The translations under genes were made by a program, and so were the position numbers. Below the pieces are notes generated by a model. The model did no database searches, was not told where the DNA came from, and was given only the letters and a program-made list of their open reading frames with translations. Shown here piece by piece: positions 26,869-35,346 of a stretch of 55,827 bases of DNA; position 1 is the stretch's first letter, and every line of letters begins with the position of its first letter. The DNA comes from Fredinandcohnia quinoae (lineage in GTDB: Bacteria > Bacillota > Bacilli > Bacillales > Bacillaceae_L): assembly GCF_022427965.1 (NCBI RefSeq), contig NZ_JAKTTI010000029.1, positions 1 through 55,827 of the forward strand. Reading direction: 5' to 3'.

Positions 26869-27068
26869 GAATGAAGATCAAATGCGCCTTGGCGTATTTG
26901 CGCCCAGATTTTTTCGAGCTTGCTCGAAAAGCTTCCTTTAAAAATCTGAGGCATCCACCGGAGGCTTTAACTTTATTCAGTCAGGGTTTGAACCCCCACT
27001 GAATTGGATACTGATTTGCATTCATCCCACCACTTATAGAAGTGGGAGACTTCTGCTGAATAAAGTTA
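26865..27068. repeat. Structured interspersed repeat, MITE-like
   Basis: About 200 bp of hairpin-rich DNA bounded by near-direct repeats TGCTGAATGAAG (26865) and TGCTGAATAAAG (27053). Inside are TTTTTCGAGC/GCTCGAAAA, GCGCCTTGGCG, the inverted pair AACTTTATTCAG/CTGAATAAAGTT, and CCCACCACTT/AGAAGTGGG. The last hairpin recalls the right ends of IS200/IS605-type elements. No coding frame is present. It seems to have inserted between glsA and its terminator. Confidence 0.55.
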
Positions 27069-28028
27069 AAATATACTCAAGTCCCATTCCCTTGATAATT
27101 GCTTTAAAAGCATGGTGCCTGCAGTGCTGTTGCCATTTGAGTCGATTGCTGGAGAAAACACAGCAATTCCACATCCTTTACGAAAAGCTTGTTCATCGGA
27201 ATGCCATTTTGGAGGTACGGCTGCTAAGATTCCACCAGACACACCACTTTTTGCTGGGATCCCGACATGTGCTGCGAAATCACCAGATGAGTTATACATT
27301 CCACAGGTTACCATTAATACTTTCGCAACCCTGGCAATTTCCTTTGAAAAAATTTGTTTTTTGGAAATTGGATCGAAGCCATCATACGCAATGACTAAAC
27401 CTATTTTTGCAAGGTCTTGAAGGGAAATTGATATCGAGCATTGGCGAATATAAATCTCTAAAGCCTCTTCGACCTCCAGTTCCAATTGGTTCGATTCAGC
27501 AAGATAATAGGCAAGAGCCCGATTACGGTGAGCAGTTTTCCACTCAGACTCGTAAACCTCCACATCCATATATAGCCGTTTCCCAATGAACTTTTCCAAA
27601 AAGGCAAGTAAGTTATCATATTTTGCTGGGATATTCTCACCAGGTAAAATTGCAGAAACTGTAATAGCTCCTGCATTAATTAACGGATTAAAAGGCTTAT
27701 TAGGACGATGAATCTCAAAGGGAATTATTGAATTAAATGCTTCGCCAGTCGGCTCAACATTCACTTTATCCAATACATAATCCAACCCATGATGATCACA
27801 AGCTGCGATAAAACTTAAGATTTTCGAAACACTTTGCAATGTAAATTCTACATTTACATCACCAACCTCATACAATTCTCCTTCATGATCCATAATGCAT
27901 ATTCCTAATTGATTAGGGTCTTGATTCGCTAGTGCTGGTATGTATTTAGCTGTTGCACCTAGGATTGTATGAGAGCGATTATCTTCAATCCAGGACTCAA
28001 GCTGCTCTAAAATTTTCGGATTCTTCAT
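27066..28028 (-). CDS. glsA: Glutaminase A
   Basis: 320 residues, serine-dependent beta-lactamase-like glutaminase. The catalytic S66-x-x-K69 (LQSVSKIL) and conserved NPLINAGAI, YNSSGDFAAHVGIPAKSGVSGGI are intact. It converts glutamine to glutamate and ammonia in the cytoplasm. Length is near the usual 310. No glutamine transporter or two-component system is adjacent, unlike the glsA-glnT arrangement of B. subtilis. Its 3' end abuts the structured repeat. Confidence 0.93.
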   Translation of the reverse strand: MKNPKILEQLESWIEDNRSHTILGATAKYIPALANQDPNQLGICIMDHEGELYEVGDVNVEFTLQSVSKILSFIAACDHHGLDYVLDKVNVEPTGEAFNSIIPFEIHRPNKPFNPLINAGAITVSAILPGENIPAKYDNLLAFLEKFIGKRLYMDVEVYESEWKTAHRNRALAYYLAESNQLELEVEEALEIYIRQCSISISLQDLAKIGLVIAYDGFDPISKKQIFSKEIARVAKVLMVTCGMYNSSGDFAAHVGIPAKSGVSGGILAAVPPKWHSDEQAFRKGCGIAVFSPAIDSNGNSTAGTMLLKQLSREWDLSIF

Positions 28029-28106
28029 AACTGCTACCCCTTCACATTGTTATTCCGTTCTATCATGGAAGAACGAATTGAAAATGTCAATGTGGAAGAA
28101 AAAAAC

Positions 28107-28131
28107 GGGGAATCTACTAATAGATCACCCC
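28107..28131 (-). terminator. Stem-loop between rsiV and glsA, likely rsiV terminator
   Basis: GGGGAATCTA (28107-28116) pairs with TAGATCACCCC (28121-28131, one bulge). An A-run at 28099-28105 gives Ts on the minus strand. Confidence 0.65.
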
Positions 28132-28143
28132 ATTTTCAGAATG

Positions 28144-29013
28144 TTACTTTATATACTCATGACTCACTAATTGAGCATTGATCACTTCTGTTGGAATTTC
28201 GAATGAAACAGCCCCCATATATCCTGGTGCTACTTCATATTCATCAAATGAAATCATCAGTTTGCCATTATTATTGATATAGAAACTTTGATCCTTTGCG
28301 ATGGATTTAAAATCTTCATCATCCATCATTTCAAGTCCGGCCCCTTTGACCCAATAAATCTTATTTGGATCTGCCTTCATTTGTGCAAGCATTTGTTCTT
28401 TAATATTTTCACTAATCACATTCACATATTGGTCATCCTTGAACAAGCTTGGTAATGTGAGCAATACTTGATTTTTCTTATCAATCGTATCAAATTGAAC
28501 GACTTCGTTGGCAGTTGCAGCCGTATGGACAACTGTCCTTTTAATTGTAAGCAATTTATCATTATCGACTAATACCTGATAGTCACTATCGATACCAATA
28601 TTTCCTCCATCTTTCGCTTTTAATTCTTCCATGTCCTTCATAAATTGGTCATAGAGCTGTTGATTTTCTTTCAAATATTTTTCATTAAGTGTTGCTTGAA
28701 GCTCTTCATTTTCCAAATTTGTAATCTCTGGTACCTTCACATCTGCATGGAAGCGTTCTTCATCAATTGTAAAATTCACTAAGTTTACAATTTTCACCAT
28801 ACCTGGAACATTTGCCATCGCATTCGCAAATGATGGACTTACATTAACTGCTGAAATAAATATAATAGCTGCAGCAGCAATTCCTGAAACCCATTTCAAT
28901 CCCGGACCTTTTTTTCGCAACTTTTGGGATAATGCCTTATTAACTACCTGATCTAGTTCTTTAGGAATCGGAATTTGCTTGTACTCATTTTTCAACTTTT
29001 CCATATCATTCAT
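28144..29013 (-). CDS. rsiV: Anti-sigma-V factor RsiV
   Basis: 289 residues (B. subtilis RsiV is about 285). A short cytoplasmic N-terminus, one transmembrane helix at about 42-62, then an extracytoplasmic domain of the DUF4163/DUF3298 type. In B. subtilis RsiV binds lysozyme directly and is then cleaved by signal peptidase and RasP, releasing SigV. The start at 29013 has GGAG 9 bases upstream and overlaps the end of sigV by 8 bp. The oatA gene that often follows in Bacillus is absent here. Confidence 0.85.
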   Translation of the reverse strand: MNDMEKLKNEYKQIPIPKELDQVVNKALSQKLRKKGPGLKWVSGIAAAAIIFISAVNVSPSFANAMANVPGMVKIVNLVNFTIDEERFHADVKVPEITNLENEELQATLNEKYLKENQQLYDQFMKDMEELKAKDGGNIGIDSDYQVLVDNDKLLTIKRTVVHTAATANEVVQFDTIDKKNQVLLTLPSLFKDDQYVNVISENIKEQMLAQMKADPNKIYWVKGAGLEMMDDEDFKSIAKDQSFYINNNGKLMISFDEYEVAPGYMGAVSFEIPTEVINAQLVSHEYIK

Positions 29014-29509
29014 GTTCTATTTCTCCTTCTTCCAAATTAATCCGAAGCATTTCCAAAGCCCGATAAAGCCGCGTTTTAATCGTGTTCACTGATAGATCTA
29101 ACACAGCTGCAATTTCCTCTAGCTTCAAATCATCAAAAAATCGAAAACCAACTACCTCTCGATACTTTATGGGCAAATGCTCATATGCTTGTTCTAAATC
29201 AAGATTATGAATATCCATGTCAACAACAGATGCATGAATCTCTAACCATTCATCCCCAACCAACTGAATTCGCTTATTCTTTCTTAAAAAATCCAATGAA
29301 GTGTTAACGACAATTCGATAAAACCAACTTTTCATAGAAGGTTGTTTTTGAATTGATTTCAGTGATTTTAAACCCTTGTAAATTGAGTCCTGGACTATAT
29401 CTAACGCATCTTGTTCATTCTTAACGTAGCTATATGCTAGTCGATAGACACTTTCTTTATGTTCCAACACAAATTGTGTAAATAATTCACGTGATTCTTT
29501 TTGAGACAT
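29006..29509 (-). CDS. sigV: ECF sigma factor SigV
   Basis: 167 residues: region 2 (YRLAYSYVKNEQDALDIVQDSIYKG), WFYRIVVNTSLDFLRKNKR and region 4 (LKLEEIAAVLDLSVNTIKTRLYRAL). The downstream RsiV homologue identifies it as SigV, which directs cell-wall modification genes after lysozyme exposure. The ATG at 29509 has GGAG 10 bases upstream. A likely autoregulatory ECF promoter lies about 50 bp upstream. Confidence 0.87.
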   Translation of the reverse strand: MSQKESRELFTQFVLEHKESVYRLAYSYVKNEQDALDIVQDSIYKGLKSLKSIQKQPSMKSWFYRIVVNTSLDFLRKNKRIQLVGDEWLEIHASVVDMDIHNLDLEQAYEHLPIKYREVVGFRFFDDLKLEEIAAVLDLSVNTIKTRLYRALEMLRINLEEGEIEHE

Positions 29510-29559
29510 TTCATGTTAACTCCAATCTGGTACGCGTAACCAAATAATCTTACAGTAAT

Positions 29560-29588
29560 AAGACGGATGAGTGTGGGAAAAAGTTTGT
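29560..29588 (-). promoter_or_regulatory. Candidate autoregulatory ECF promoter of sigV
   Basis: On the minus strand ACAAAC (29588-29583) is followed after 17 bases by CGTCTT (29565-29560). This resembles the extracytoplasmic-function promoter pattern TGAAAC-N16-CGTC and leaves a leader of about 45 bases. Confidence 0.5.
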
Positions 29589-29620
29589 GAGGGTTATGTT
29601 TATTTTTTGAGGTAAGTAAA

Positions 29621-29652
29621 AAAGCCTATCTGAACCAAGTCCAGTAGGCTTT
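29621..29652 (-). terminator. Rho-independent terminator after the FMN reductase gene
   Basis: AAAGCCTA (29621-29628) pairs with TAGGCTTT (29645-29652), with an A-run extending to 29618. Confidence 0.75.
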
Positions 29653-29666
29653 CCTATAAGTATAAA

Positions 29667-30206
29667 TTATCGAATTGTTTTTAATGCAGTACTCCAAGAA
29701 ATAACTTGGTCAAGCATTAAATTCATATTATCAAGGTGTAAATCTTGAGGTTTGAATGTAGCACCATTTTCAAAATCAGTGAATAATGACAATGTAGGAT
29801 GTGTGCGAACATCAGCAATCATCAATTCTCCCAGGATTCCACGTAAATGCTCAGCAGCACGTGCGCCACCTGTTGATCCGTAACTTACAATCCCTGCAGC
29901 TTTGTTATTCCAAGCCTCACGAGCTAAGTCTAATGCATTTTTTAAAGCACCTGTAATACTATGATTATATTCTTGAACGATGAATACAAATCCATCTAAG
30001 CTAGCAAGCTTTTCATTCCATGTAGCAATTCCTGGTGCATCTGCTTCACCTAGGAATGGTAATTTGAAATCAGCAATATCAACGATTTCATAATTAGCAT
30101 CTCCACGTTTATCAGCAATGCTCTTTACCCATTCTCCAACTTGTGGGCTTAGGCGTCCTTGACGTGTGCTCCCTAAAATAATACCAATATTTAACTTTTC
30201 TGTCAT
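29667..30206 (-). CDS. NADPH-dependent FMN reductase / quinone or azo reductase
   Basis: 179 residues from the ATG at 30206, which has AAGGAGG 8 bases upstream. A second in-frame ATG at 30257 with GGTGGAG would add 17 residues (MGFLDKLFGKTTKEEQI); either may be used. The flavodoxin-like fold shows GIILGSTRQGRLSPQVGEW (phosphate loop), VQEYNHSITGALKNALD and YGSTGGARAAEHLR. Relatives reduce FMN, quinones or azo dyes with NADPH. Its promoter and palindromic operator nearly duplicate those of mhqN, placing it in the quinone-stress (MhqR) regulon by inference. Confidence 0.85.
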   Translation of the reverse strand: MTEKLNIGIILGSTRQGRLSPQVGEWVKSIADKRGDANYEIVDIADFKLPFLGEADAPGIATWNEKLASLDGFVFIVQEYNHSITGALKNALDLAREAWNNKAAGIVSYGSTGGARAAEHLRGILGELMIADVRTHPTLSLFTDFENGATFKPQDLHLDNMNLMLDQVISWSTALKTIR

Positions 30207-30328
30207 GATCTGTTCCTCCTTGGTTGTTTTACCAAATAATTTATCTAAAAAACCCATTACTTCTCCACCTTACCTTGCTGGTGTAAATTTTCTTACTATA
30301 CCTTCAAATTAATTATCTCGTTAATAAT

Positions 30329-30375
30329 TATCTTAAAGACAAGATAATAATATAACAAAGAATTTATATTGTCAA
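30329..30375 (-). promoter_or_regulatory. Promoter with MhqR-like operator ahead of the FMN reductase
   Basis: Minus strand: TTGACA (30375-30370), 17-bp spacer, TATTAT (30352-30347), then TATCTT-N6-AAGATA palindrome at 30329-30346. The layout is the same as at mhqN (55039-55085). Confidence 0.7.
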
Positions 30376-30393
30376 CATACGTGGCTATAAACT

Positions 30394-30963
30394 TCATTTA
30401 TTAATTTGATTTGTTTGTTTGACATCACTCAATTCTTTTGTGGAGTGTCTTCGAATCGCCAAAATCATCTCCGCAAGAAAATACAATGCTACCGTCGGCC
30501 AAACTAATAACCAATACTGATCAATCCTTTCATACATAGAGATCATTCCAGGATGTACGATTTTTACACATAAAAGGGACAGAAATATCCAACATATCGA
30601 GAAAGGCAAACAAATATGACCATGTAACTGCAAAGGAAGATTTGAGTAATCCCACCACTTTCGTTGGAAAAACTTTAGCAGTAAGAGGCCACTTACATAC
30701 TCCACCAAGGTTGGTATGAAAAAACATAAAAAAATAACTGTAGTTAAGTGCATATTTTGGTTGATTAAATATACTAAGATAACAGGAGCAAATCCATACA
30801 TTGGTTTAAATGGACCTAGAAAGAAATTAGGTTTGAAAAATTTTTTAGTTGTTGCAAAGCTATATATATTTTCAAGCAGCCATCCTATAAAGGAGTAGAT
30901 TATAAAATAAAAAATGACTTCCCTAAATGTTTCAACACTTACTAGCACAAAACTTGTATGCAT
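30394..30963 (-). CDS. Putative ABC-transporter type IV (CmpB-like) membrane protein
   Basis: About 189 residues with five or six helices. The signature IIYSFIGWLLENIY, NFFLGPFKPMYGFAPV and EYVSGLLLLKFFQRKWWDY...HGHICLPFSICW match the ABC_trans_CmpB family of unknown transport function. I prefer the ATG at 30963 (AAAGGA 8 bases upstream) to that at 30972. No ATPase is nearby. Divergent to the TrmB gene. Confidence 0.8.
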   Translation of the reverse strand: MHTSFVLVSVETFREVIFYFIIYSFIGWLLENIYSFATTKKFFKPNFFLGPFKPMYGFAPVILVYLINQNMHLTTVIFLCFFIPTLVEYVSGLLLLKFFQRKWWDYSNLPLQLHGHICLPFSICWIFLSLLCVKIVHPGMISMYERIDQYWLLVWPTVALYFLAEMILAIRRHSTKELSDVKQTNQINK

Positions 30964-31073
30964 GCTACCCATCCTTTATTGCTATGCTAGGAATTGATTT
31001 CCATTTTAGAATTGACAAAGTTACATACAAATATACTTATATCCTAATTCTTGTTAATGTATGAAAATAAAAT

Positions 31074-31104
31074 TTGCTATATTTTTAGTAGTATTTTATA
31101 ATAC
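31074..31104 (+). promoter_or_regulatory. trmB-type gene promoter with overlapping palindrome
   Basis: TTGCTA (31074-31079), 17-bp spacer and TATAAT (31097-31102). The -10 is inside GTATTTTATAATAC (31091-31104), preceded by TAGTA. A closely related TAGTG + GTATTTATAAATAC occurs ahead of the MFS gene. Confidence 0.6.
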
Positions 31105-31130
31105 CATTATTAAGAAGGGGGTTGAGTGAA

Positions 31131-31919
31131 ATGATAGCTGAGCTTAGGAAAATAGGGATGTCTGACCTTGAAGCAAGATGCTACCTAACATTACATGAGG
31201 AAACTAACTTATCGGGATATGAGGTCGCAAAAAGGGTTTCCGTATCTAGAACGAATGTATATGCAGCTCTAAGATCATTAACAGATAAGGGAATTTGTAG
31301 GGTCATCGAAACAGAGCCTATTCTATATGATGCTGTTCCAATTGACCAATTGATTAAGCTTATGAAAAGTGATTTTGAGCAAACATCAAAAAATCTTCTA
31401 GAACAATTAAAACCCACCCCACAAATTAGCAATTCCTTTTATAGCTGGCGTGGAACCGAAGAAATACAACTTGCGATCCGTCGGCTTATTGCAAATGCAA
31501 AAAAGACAATTGTAGTAGATATATGGTCTGAGGATTTGCATTGGGTCGAGGGTTCACTCTTAGAAGCTGAAAAGCTTGGAGTATCAATTACAGTTGTATC
31601 GATTGGTGAAGCTTATACAACATTGAAAAATGTAATAAGTCATCATCGAAGTGAATATTGGAATGAGTTTAAATCACGTAAATTCTCGATTTTATGTGAT
31701 TTCGAATCAGCATTATTGGGTAGCTTCGGAGAGTCTTACAAACTTACTGCTATTGAAACAAATCACCCATCACTAATAGAGCTACTTCAAAATGGATTTT
31801 ACCATGATCTAGTGATGGAAACGATAGTACATGATTTTAAAGATGAAATCGTCAAAAAGTATGGGGAGAATTATGAGACGATCCTTCTTCCTTTCAAAGA
31901 ATACTTTAATGAAAATTAA
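31131..31919 (+). CDS. TrmB family transcriptional regulator
   Basis: 262 residues from the ATG at 31131 (GGGGG 9 bases upstream); a TTG at 31122 is less likely. N-terminal winged HTH (MSDLEARCYLTLHEETNLSGYEVAKRVSVSRTNVYAALRSL) followed by a TrmB C-terminal effector domain with a phospholipase-D-like segment (SFYSWRGTEEIQLAIRRLIANAKKTIVVDIW). TrmB proteins often sense sugars in archaea; bacterial ones are poorly known. It directly precedes an MFS transporter with a shared palindrome, so it probably controls itself and that gene. Confidence 0.85.
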   Translation: MIAELRKIGMSDLEARCYLTLHEETNLSGYEVAKRVSVSRTNVYAALRSLTDKGICRVIETEPILYDAVPIDQLIKLMKSDFEQTSKNLLEQLKPTPQISNSFYSWRGTEEIQLAIRRLIANAKKTIVVDIWSEDLHWVEGSLLEAEKLGVSITVVSIGEAYTTLKNVISHHRSEYWNEFKSRKFSILCDFESALLGSFGESYKLTAIETNHPSLIELLQNGFYHDLVMETIVHDFKDEIVKKYGENYETILLPFKEYFNEN

Positions 31920-31947
31920 AGTATTTTTTTCGAAAAACATTGTAGTG

Positions 31948-31961
31948 GTATTTATAAATAC
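31948..31961. promoter_or_regulatory. Palindrome upstream of the MFS gene, candidate TrmB operator
   Basis: GTATTTATAAATAC is a perfect 14-bp palindrome 25 bp upstream of the ATG, preceded by TAGTG as at the regulator's own promoter. Confidence 0.5.
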
Positions 31962-31985
31962 AACTTATATAAAGAGGAGATATTA

Positions 31986-33413
31986 ATGAAAAATCCAGAC
32001 TTTGTATTTGATCAACAATGGAATCCTAATCGCTGGTGGGCTCTTGTTATTCTTTTATTAGGAAATTTCATGGTAATCCTAGATACATTCATCGTAAATG
32101 TTGCTCTCCCTACTATTCAGGGGCAATTACACGCAAATGAATCCCAAATACAATTGGTTGTAGCCGTATACGTTCTTGCTTATGCGGTGCTATTGATTAT
32201 TGGTGCACGACTTGGGGATTGGCTCGGAAGAAAGCAAATGTTCATTTCTGGAATGGTTATTTTTACATTCGCTTCCGCCTTATGTGGGATAGCTATTGAG
32301 ACAAATTTTCTGATTGTTGCCCGAGTTATCCAAGGAATGGGTGCAGCTATCTTGATTCCACAAGTATTATCCATCATTCAAGTTATTTTTCCACCTGATG
32401 AACGAGGAAGAGCGATTGGGCTTTATGGTGCGATAAGCGGGCTAGCTCTAATCGCAGGGCAAATATTCGGAGGGTTGTTGATTCATTTTAATATTTTTGG
32501 ACTTGGCTGGCGCTCTGTTTTTCTGATCAATGTTCCTGTTGGGATCATCTCGATTATTTGTATCCTCCCATTAATTAAAGACATTCGAACTAGAGATAAC
32601 GCTGCGATTGATAGCGTGGGGAGTATTATGCTAACAAGTAGCCTGATTCTCCTAGTCTACCCATTAATCATTGGACGAGAAGTAGGCTGGCCAATCTGGA
32701 TTTTCTGTATGCTTGTCGGTTCAGCTGCTATCTTTGGTACTTTTATATATCATCAGAAAAAGATAATAAAAGCTAATCGCACTCCGTTAATCCCATTATC
32801 TATTTTTCGGCAATCTATTTTTACTATTGGTGTACTTACCATTTTCATGTTTCAAATTGCTAATAGCGGCTTCTTTTTAGTGACATCATTATTTTTACAA
32901 AATGGTTTATCCATTTCCGCAATGCAGTCTGCACTCGCTTTCGCTCCGATTGGAGTAGGCTTCTTCCTCGGTTCCTTGTATGGTCCAAAATGGGCTAAGC
33001 AGAATGCACATGTGTTGAAAATAGGAGCTTGGGGGCTGGTTTTGGGTTTCTCTATTGTAACTATAGTATTGATGACAGTTGACGCGTTACAGTGGCAAAC
33101 GTTTGTTATTCCTTTTTTTGTTATCGGTTTGGGACAGGGATTAATAGGTGCACCTTTGATGGGGGTCATTATGTCTGGTGTTGGCAAGGAATATGCAGGT
33201 TCAGCATCCGGGGTTATAAGTACATTCATGCAAATTGCAAATACTCTTGGGGTCGCGATTATTGGAACGATTTTCTTTTCAATCCTACAAACAACATCCT
33301 ATAATTATGCTTTTGTAATATCGATCACTATTAGCATCGGGTTTGGGGTTGTAATCTTAACCTTGCTTCATCGTTTACAAGGCAAGAGGATTTATGCGAT
33401 TCAAAAGATATGA
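31986..33413 (+). CDS. MFS transporter, DHA2 (14-TMS) drug-efflux type
   Basis: 475 residues with about 14 helices. NFMVILDTFIVNVALPTIQ is the DHA2 motif D1, ARLGDWLGRKQMF is motif A, and GLYGAISGLALIAGQIFGGLL corresponds to motif C. The group (EmrB/QacA) exports hydrophobic drugs with protons; the substrate here is unknown. AAGAGGAG lies before the ATG. It is cotranscribed with, or separately controlled by, the TrmB regulator 66 bp upstream. Confidence 0.9.
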   Translation: MKNPDFVFDQQWNPNRWWALVILLLGNFMVILDTFIVNVALPTIQGQLHANESQIQLVVAVYVLAYAVLLIIGARLGDWLGRKQMFISGMVIFTFASALCGIAIETNFLIVARVIQGMGAAILIPQVLSIIQVIFPPDERGRAIGLYGAISGLALIAGQIFGGLLIHFNIFGLGWRSVFLINVPVGIISIICILPLIKDIRTRDNAAIDSVGSIMLTSSLILLVYPLIIGREVGWPIWIFCMLVGSAAIFGTFIYHQKKIIKANRTPLIPLSIFRQSIFTIGVLTIFMFQIANSGFFLVTSLFLQNGLSISAMQSALAFAPIGVGFFLGSLYGPKWAKQNAHVLKIGAWGLVLGFSIVTIVLMTVDALQWQTFVIPFFVIGLGQGLIGAPLMGVIMSGVGKEYAGSASGVISTFMQIANTLGVAIIGTIFFSILQTTSYNYAFVISITISIGFGVVILTLLHRLQGKRIYAIQKI

Positions 33414-33417
33414 ATAA

Positions 33418-33503
33418 TGTAAAGTGCTGGTGAGTATCGAAAAAGCAGGTCAGCGAATCCTAGGTTTTTACATTCGGTGAGGCGATTCAGCACTTTGCAC
33501 ACC
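33418..33503. terminator. Long stem-loop between convergent genes
   Basis: GTAAAGTGCTG (33419-33429) pairs with CAGCACTTTGCAC (33488-33500, one mismatch); internal sequence may form smaller hairpins. It lies between the ends of the MFS gene and the convergent ATP-grasp gene. There is no strong T-run, so the terminator role is tentative. Confidence 0.4.
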
Positions 33504-33559
33504 GCCTCCCAACTTTTTACCTCCAGAGTGATGATTATAAAATTTATGCATCATCTGTA

Positions 33560-34744
33560 TCAGTTTCTAAATAACTTCCTCTTCACCTTTTTCATCAATA
33601 AATACATAAAATTAAGCGCCGGAGCAGGGTCATCAAAACTCCAAATTGCCGGGGCTTTTTTAGCAAAATAAGACGTGAAAATTTGCGTTGCACTTAACTG
33701 CTTAGTCTTAACATATTCCCGAGCTGAAAGCATGTCCTCAAATAAATAGATAAATACTCTTCCAATGTCATGCTTAATTGATTTACTACCTATATCCTTG
33801 CCCGTTAACTCGTTATACGCAAGGAGAGGAAAGTTCATCCCGCATTTTTCAAGCAATGTGTTCAACGTTGTTGTTCTAGCGTTCACTTCGATCAAGTAAA
33901 ATTTGCCCGTCTTTTCATCCTTCTTAAATTCTATTTCTGCAAAACCTTTATAACCAATTGATTCTAAAAAAGGCGCTCCAATATCATAGAGTTCCTGTAC
34001 ATATTTCTGCTTTGTATATGTGGAAGCACCGAAATTAATCGGATATTGTCTTAGCTTTTGACATGTTAACCAATGGGTAACCTTGGAATTTTGATCTAGA
34101 TAAGCATCAAACGTATATACATGATCATCAAATCCTGGGATTATCCTTTGTACGATAACCTCAAGATTTTCATTATTTGCTTTACTAATAGCTTGTTTTA
34201 GTTCATATTCGTTATAGCATTTAAACATCTTGACCCTGAATTTTGATACAAATGAAGGTGAATCTGTCGGCTTAACTATACACGGAAAACCTATTTCATG
34301 TATTGCTTGGTCTTCAAAATTTGGATCAGACGAACTTAGGGTTTCTGGTACTAATACGCCGTGTTTGACAGCCAAGCTATGAAGAAATTCCTTATCCATA
34401 ATCTTGCTCCAAAATCCTTGGTTCGTCATATTAATCAAGTAGTATTTTTTCAGTTCGTCTAGGTGATTATCGATGAATTCTACATAAGGGTCTGCACATG
34501 GGAACAATACTGGTTTATCAACCTGTTTTTTCGCATATTCAATTAAAAATGTTAATAGTTCGGCTTCTCTCTTTTTATAATGTGGAACGATTACCTGTTC
34601 CTTTAAATATTTTGATTTAGACGCATATGTATTTTCTGTAGAATAATCCATTGCAACTGTATGTACATTGTTAGCACCAAGACATCTAATGACACTTAGA
34701 CCAATATAATAATTCGAACCAAGGATTACGGCTTTACTGTTCAT
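33560..34744 (-). CDS. ATP-grasp domain carboxylate-amine ligase-like protein
   Basis: 394 residues from the ATG at 34744, with GGAG 7 bases upstream. An N-terminal Rossmann-like part (KAVILGSNYYIGLSVIRCLG) precedes an ATP-grasp domain with IGFPCIVKPTDSPSF, EVIVQRIIPGFDDHVYTFDAYLD and the Mg-binding GFAEIEFKKDEKTGKFYLIEVNART. The order resembles D-aspartate ligase and carbamoyl-phosphate-synthase-like ligases that join a carboxylate to an amine. Substrates are unknown; it is alone. Possibly cell-wall or peptide modification. Confidence 0.8.
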   Translation of the reverse strand: MNSKAVILGSNYYIGLSVIRCLGANNVHTVAMDYSTENTYASKSKYLKEQVIVPHYKKREAELLTFLIEYAKKQVDKPVLFPCADPYVEFIDNHLDELKKYYLINMTNQGFWSKIMDKEFLHSLAVKHGVLVPETLSSSDPNFEDQAIHEIGFPCIVKPTDSPSFVSKFRVKMFKCYNEYELKQAISKANNENLEVIVQRIIPGFDDHVYTFDAYLDQNSKVTHWLTCQKLRQYPINFGASTYTKQKYVQELYDIGAPFLESIGYKGFAEIEFKKDEKTGKFYLIEVNARTTTLNTLLEKCGMNFPLLAYNELTGKDIGSKSIKHDIGRVFIYLFEDMLSAREYVKTKQLSATQIFTSYFAKKAPAIWSFDDPAPALNFMYLLMKKVKRKLFRN

Positions 34745-34832
34745 ATGGTAACTCCTAAAATTTAATTTTTGGATCTGTATACAATGAAAATACCACATCT
34801 AAATTGACTGTGGTAGAAAAAATTAACAAAAG

Positions 34833-34860
34833 GGCATGTACACACCCTTTTGTACATGCC
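34833..34860 (-). terminator. Rho-independent terminator of the ars operon
   Basis: GGCATGTAC (34833-34841) pairs with GTACATGCC (34852-34860); on the minus strand it is followed by CTTTTGTT. Confidence 0.7.
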
Positions 34861-34911
34861 TTCATAATTAAGTCTGAAATTACTCTGTTTTGAGTTACCC
34901 AATCGGATATG

Positions 34912-35331
34912 TTAATCCCCAGTCACTGCAAAAAGCTTGATTCTGTCTCCAATTTCATCACGAACCCTTTGGAAAACTGCCCACTTTTCTACTTCGCTCC
35001 CTTGTGCTTTCGCAGGGTCATCAAAGCCCCAATGATCACGTTTCACATGTGGTGGTGTTATCGGACATTTGTCTGCAGCGTCACCACAAAGAGTCACCAC
35101 GAAATCTGCATTGTTAAGGATATCAGGGTCAATAATATCTGAAGTTTGATTCGAAATATCAATACCCACTTCATTCATTGCTCTCACTGCATTTGGATTT
35201 AACCCATGAGCTTCAATTCCTGCACTCCGAACTTCCCACGCATCACCCAAATAATACTTCGCCCACCCTTCAGCCATTTGGCTTCTACATGAGTTCCCTG
35301 TACATAAAAAGTAGATTGTTTTTTTAGACAT
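34912..35331 (-). CDS. arsC: Arsenate reductase, thioredoxin-coupled
   Basis: 139 residues from the ATG at 35331 (GAGGTG 7 bases upstream). The LMW-phosphatase-type P-loop C10-TGNSC15-RS and the relay cysteines C82 and C89 (LCGDAADKC) match the S. aureus/B. subtilis enzyme exactly. It reduces arsenate to arsenite via a Cys10-Cys82-Cys89 relay and thioredoxin. It lies 15 bp after arsB in one operon and is followed by a terminator. Confidence 0.95.
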   Translation of the reverse strand: MSKKTIYFLCTGNSCRSQMAEGWAKYYLGDAWEVRSAGIEAHGLNPNAVRAMNEVGIDISNQTSDIIDPDILNNADFVVTLCGDAADKCPITPPHVKRDHWGFDDPAKAQGSEVEKWAVFQRVRDEIGDRIKLFAVTGD

Positions 35332-35346
35332 AAACATTCACCTCAA

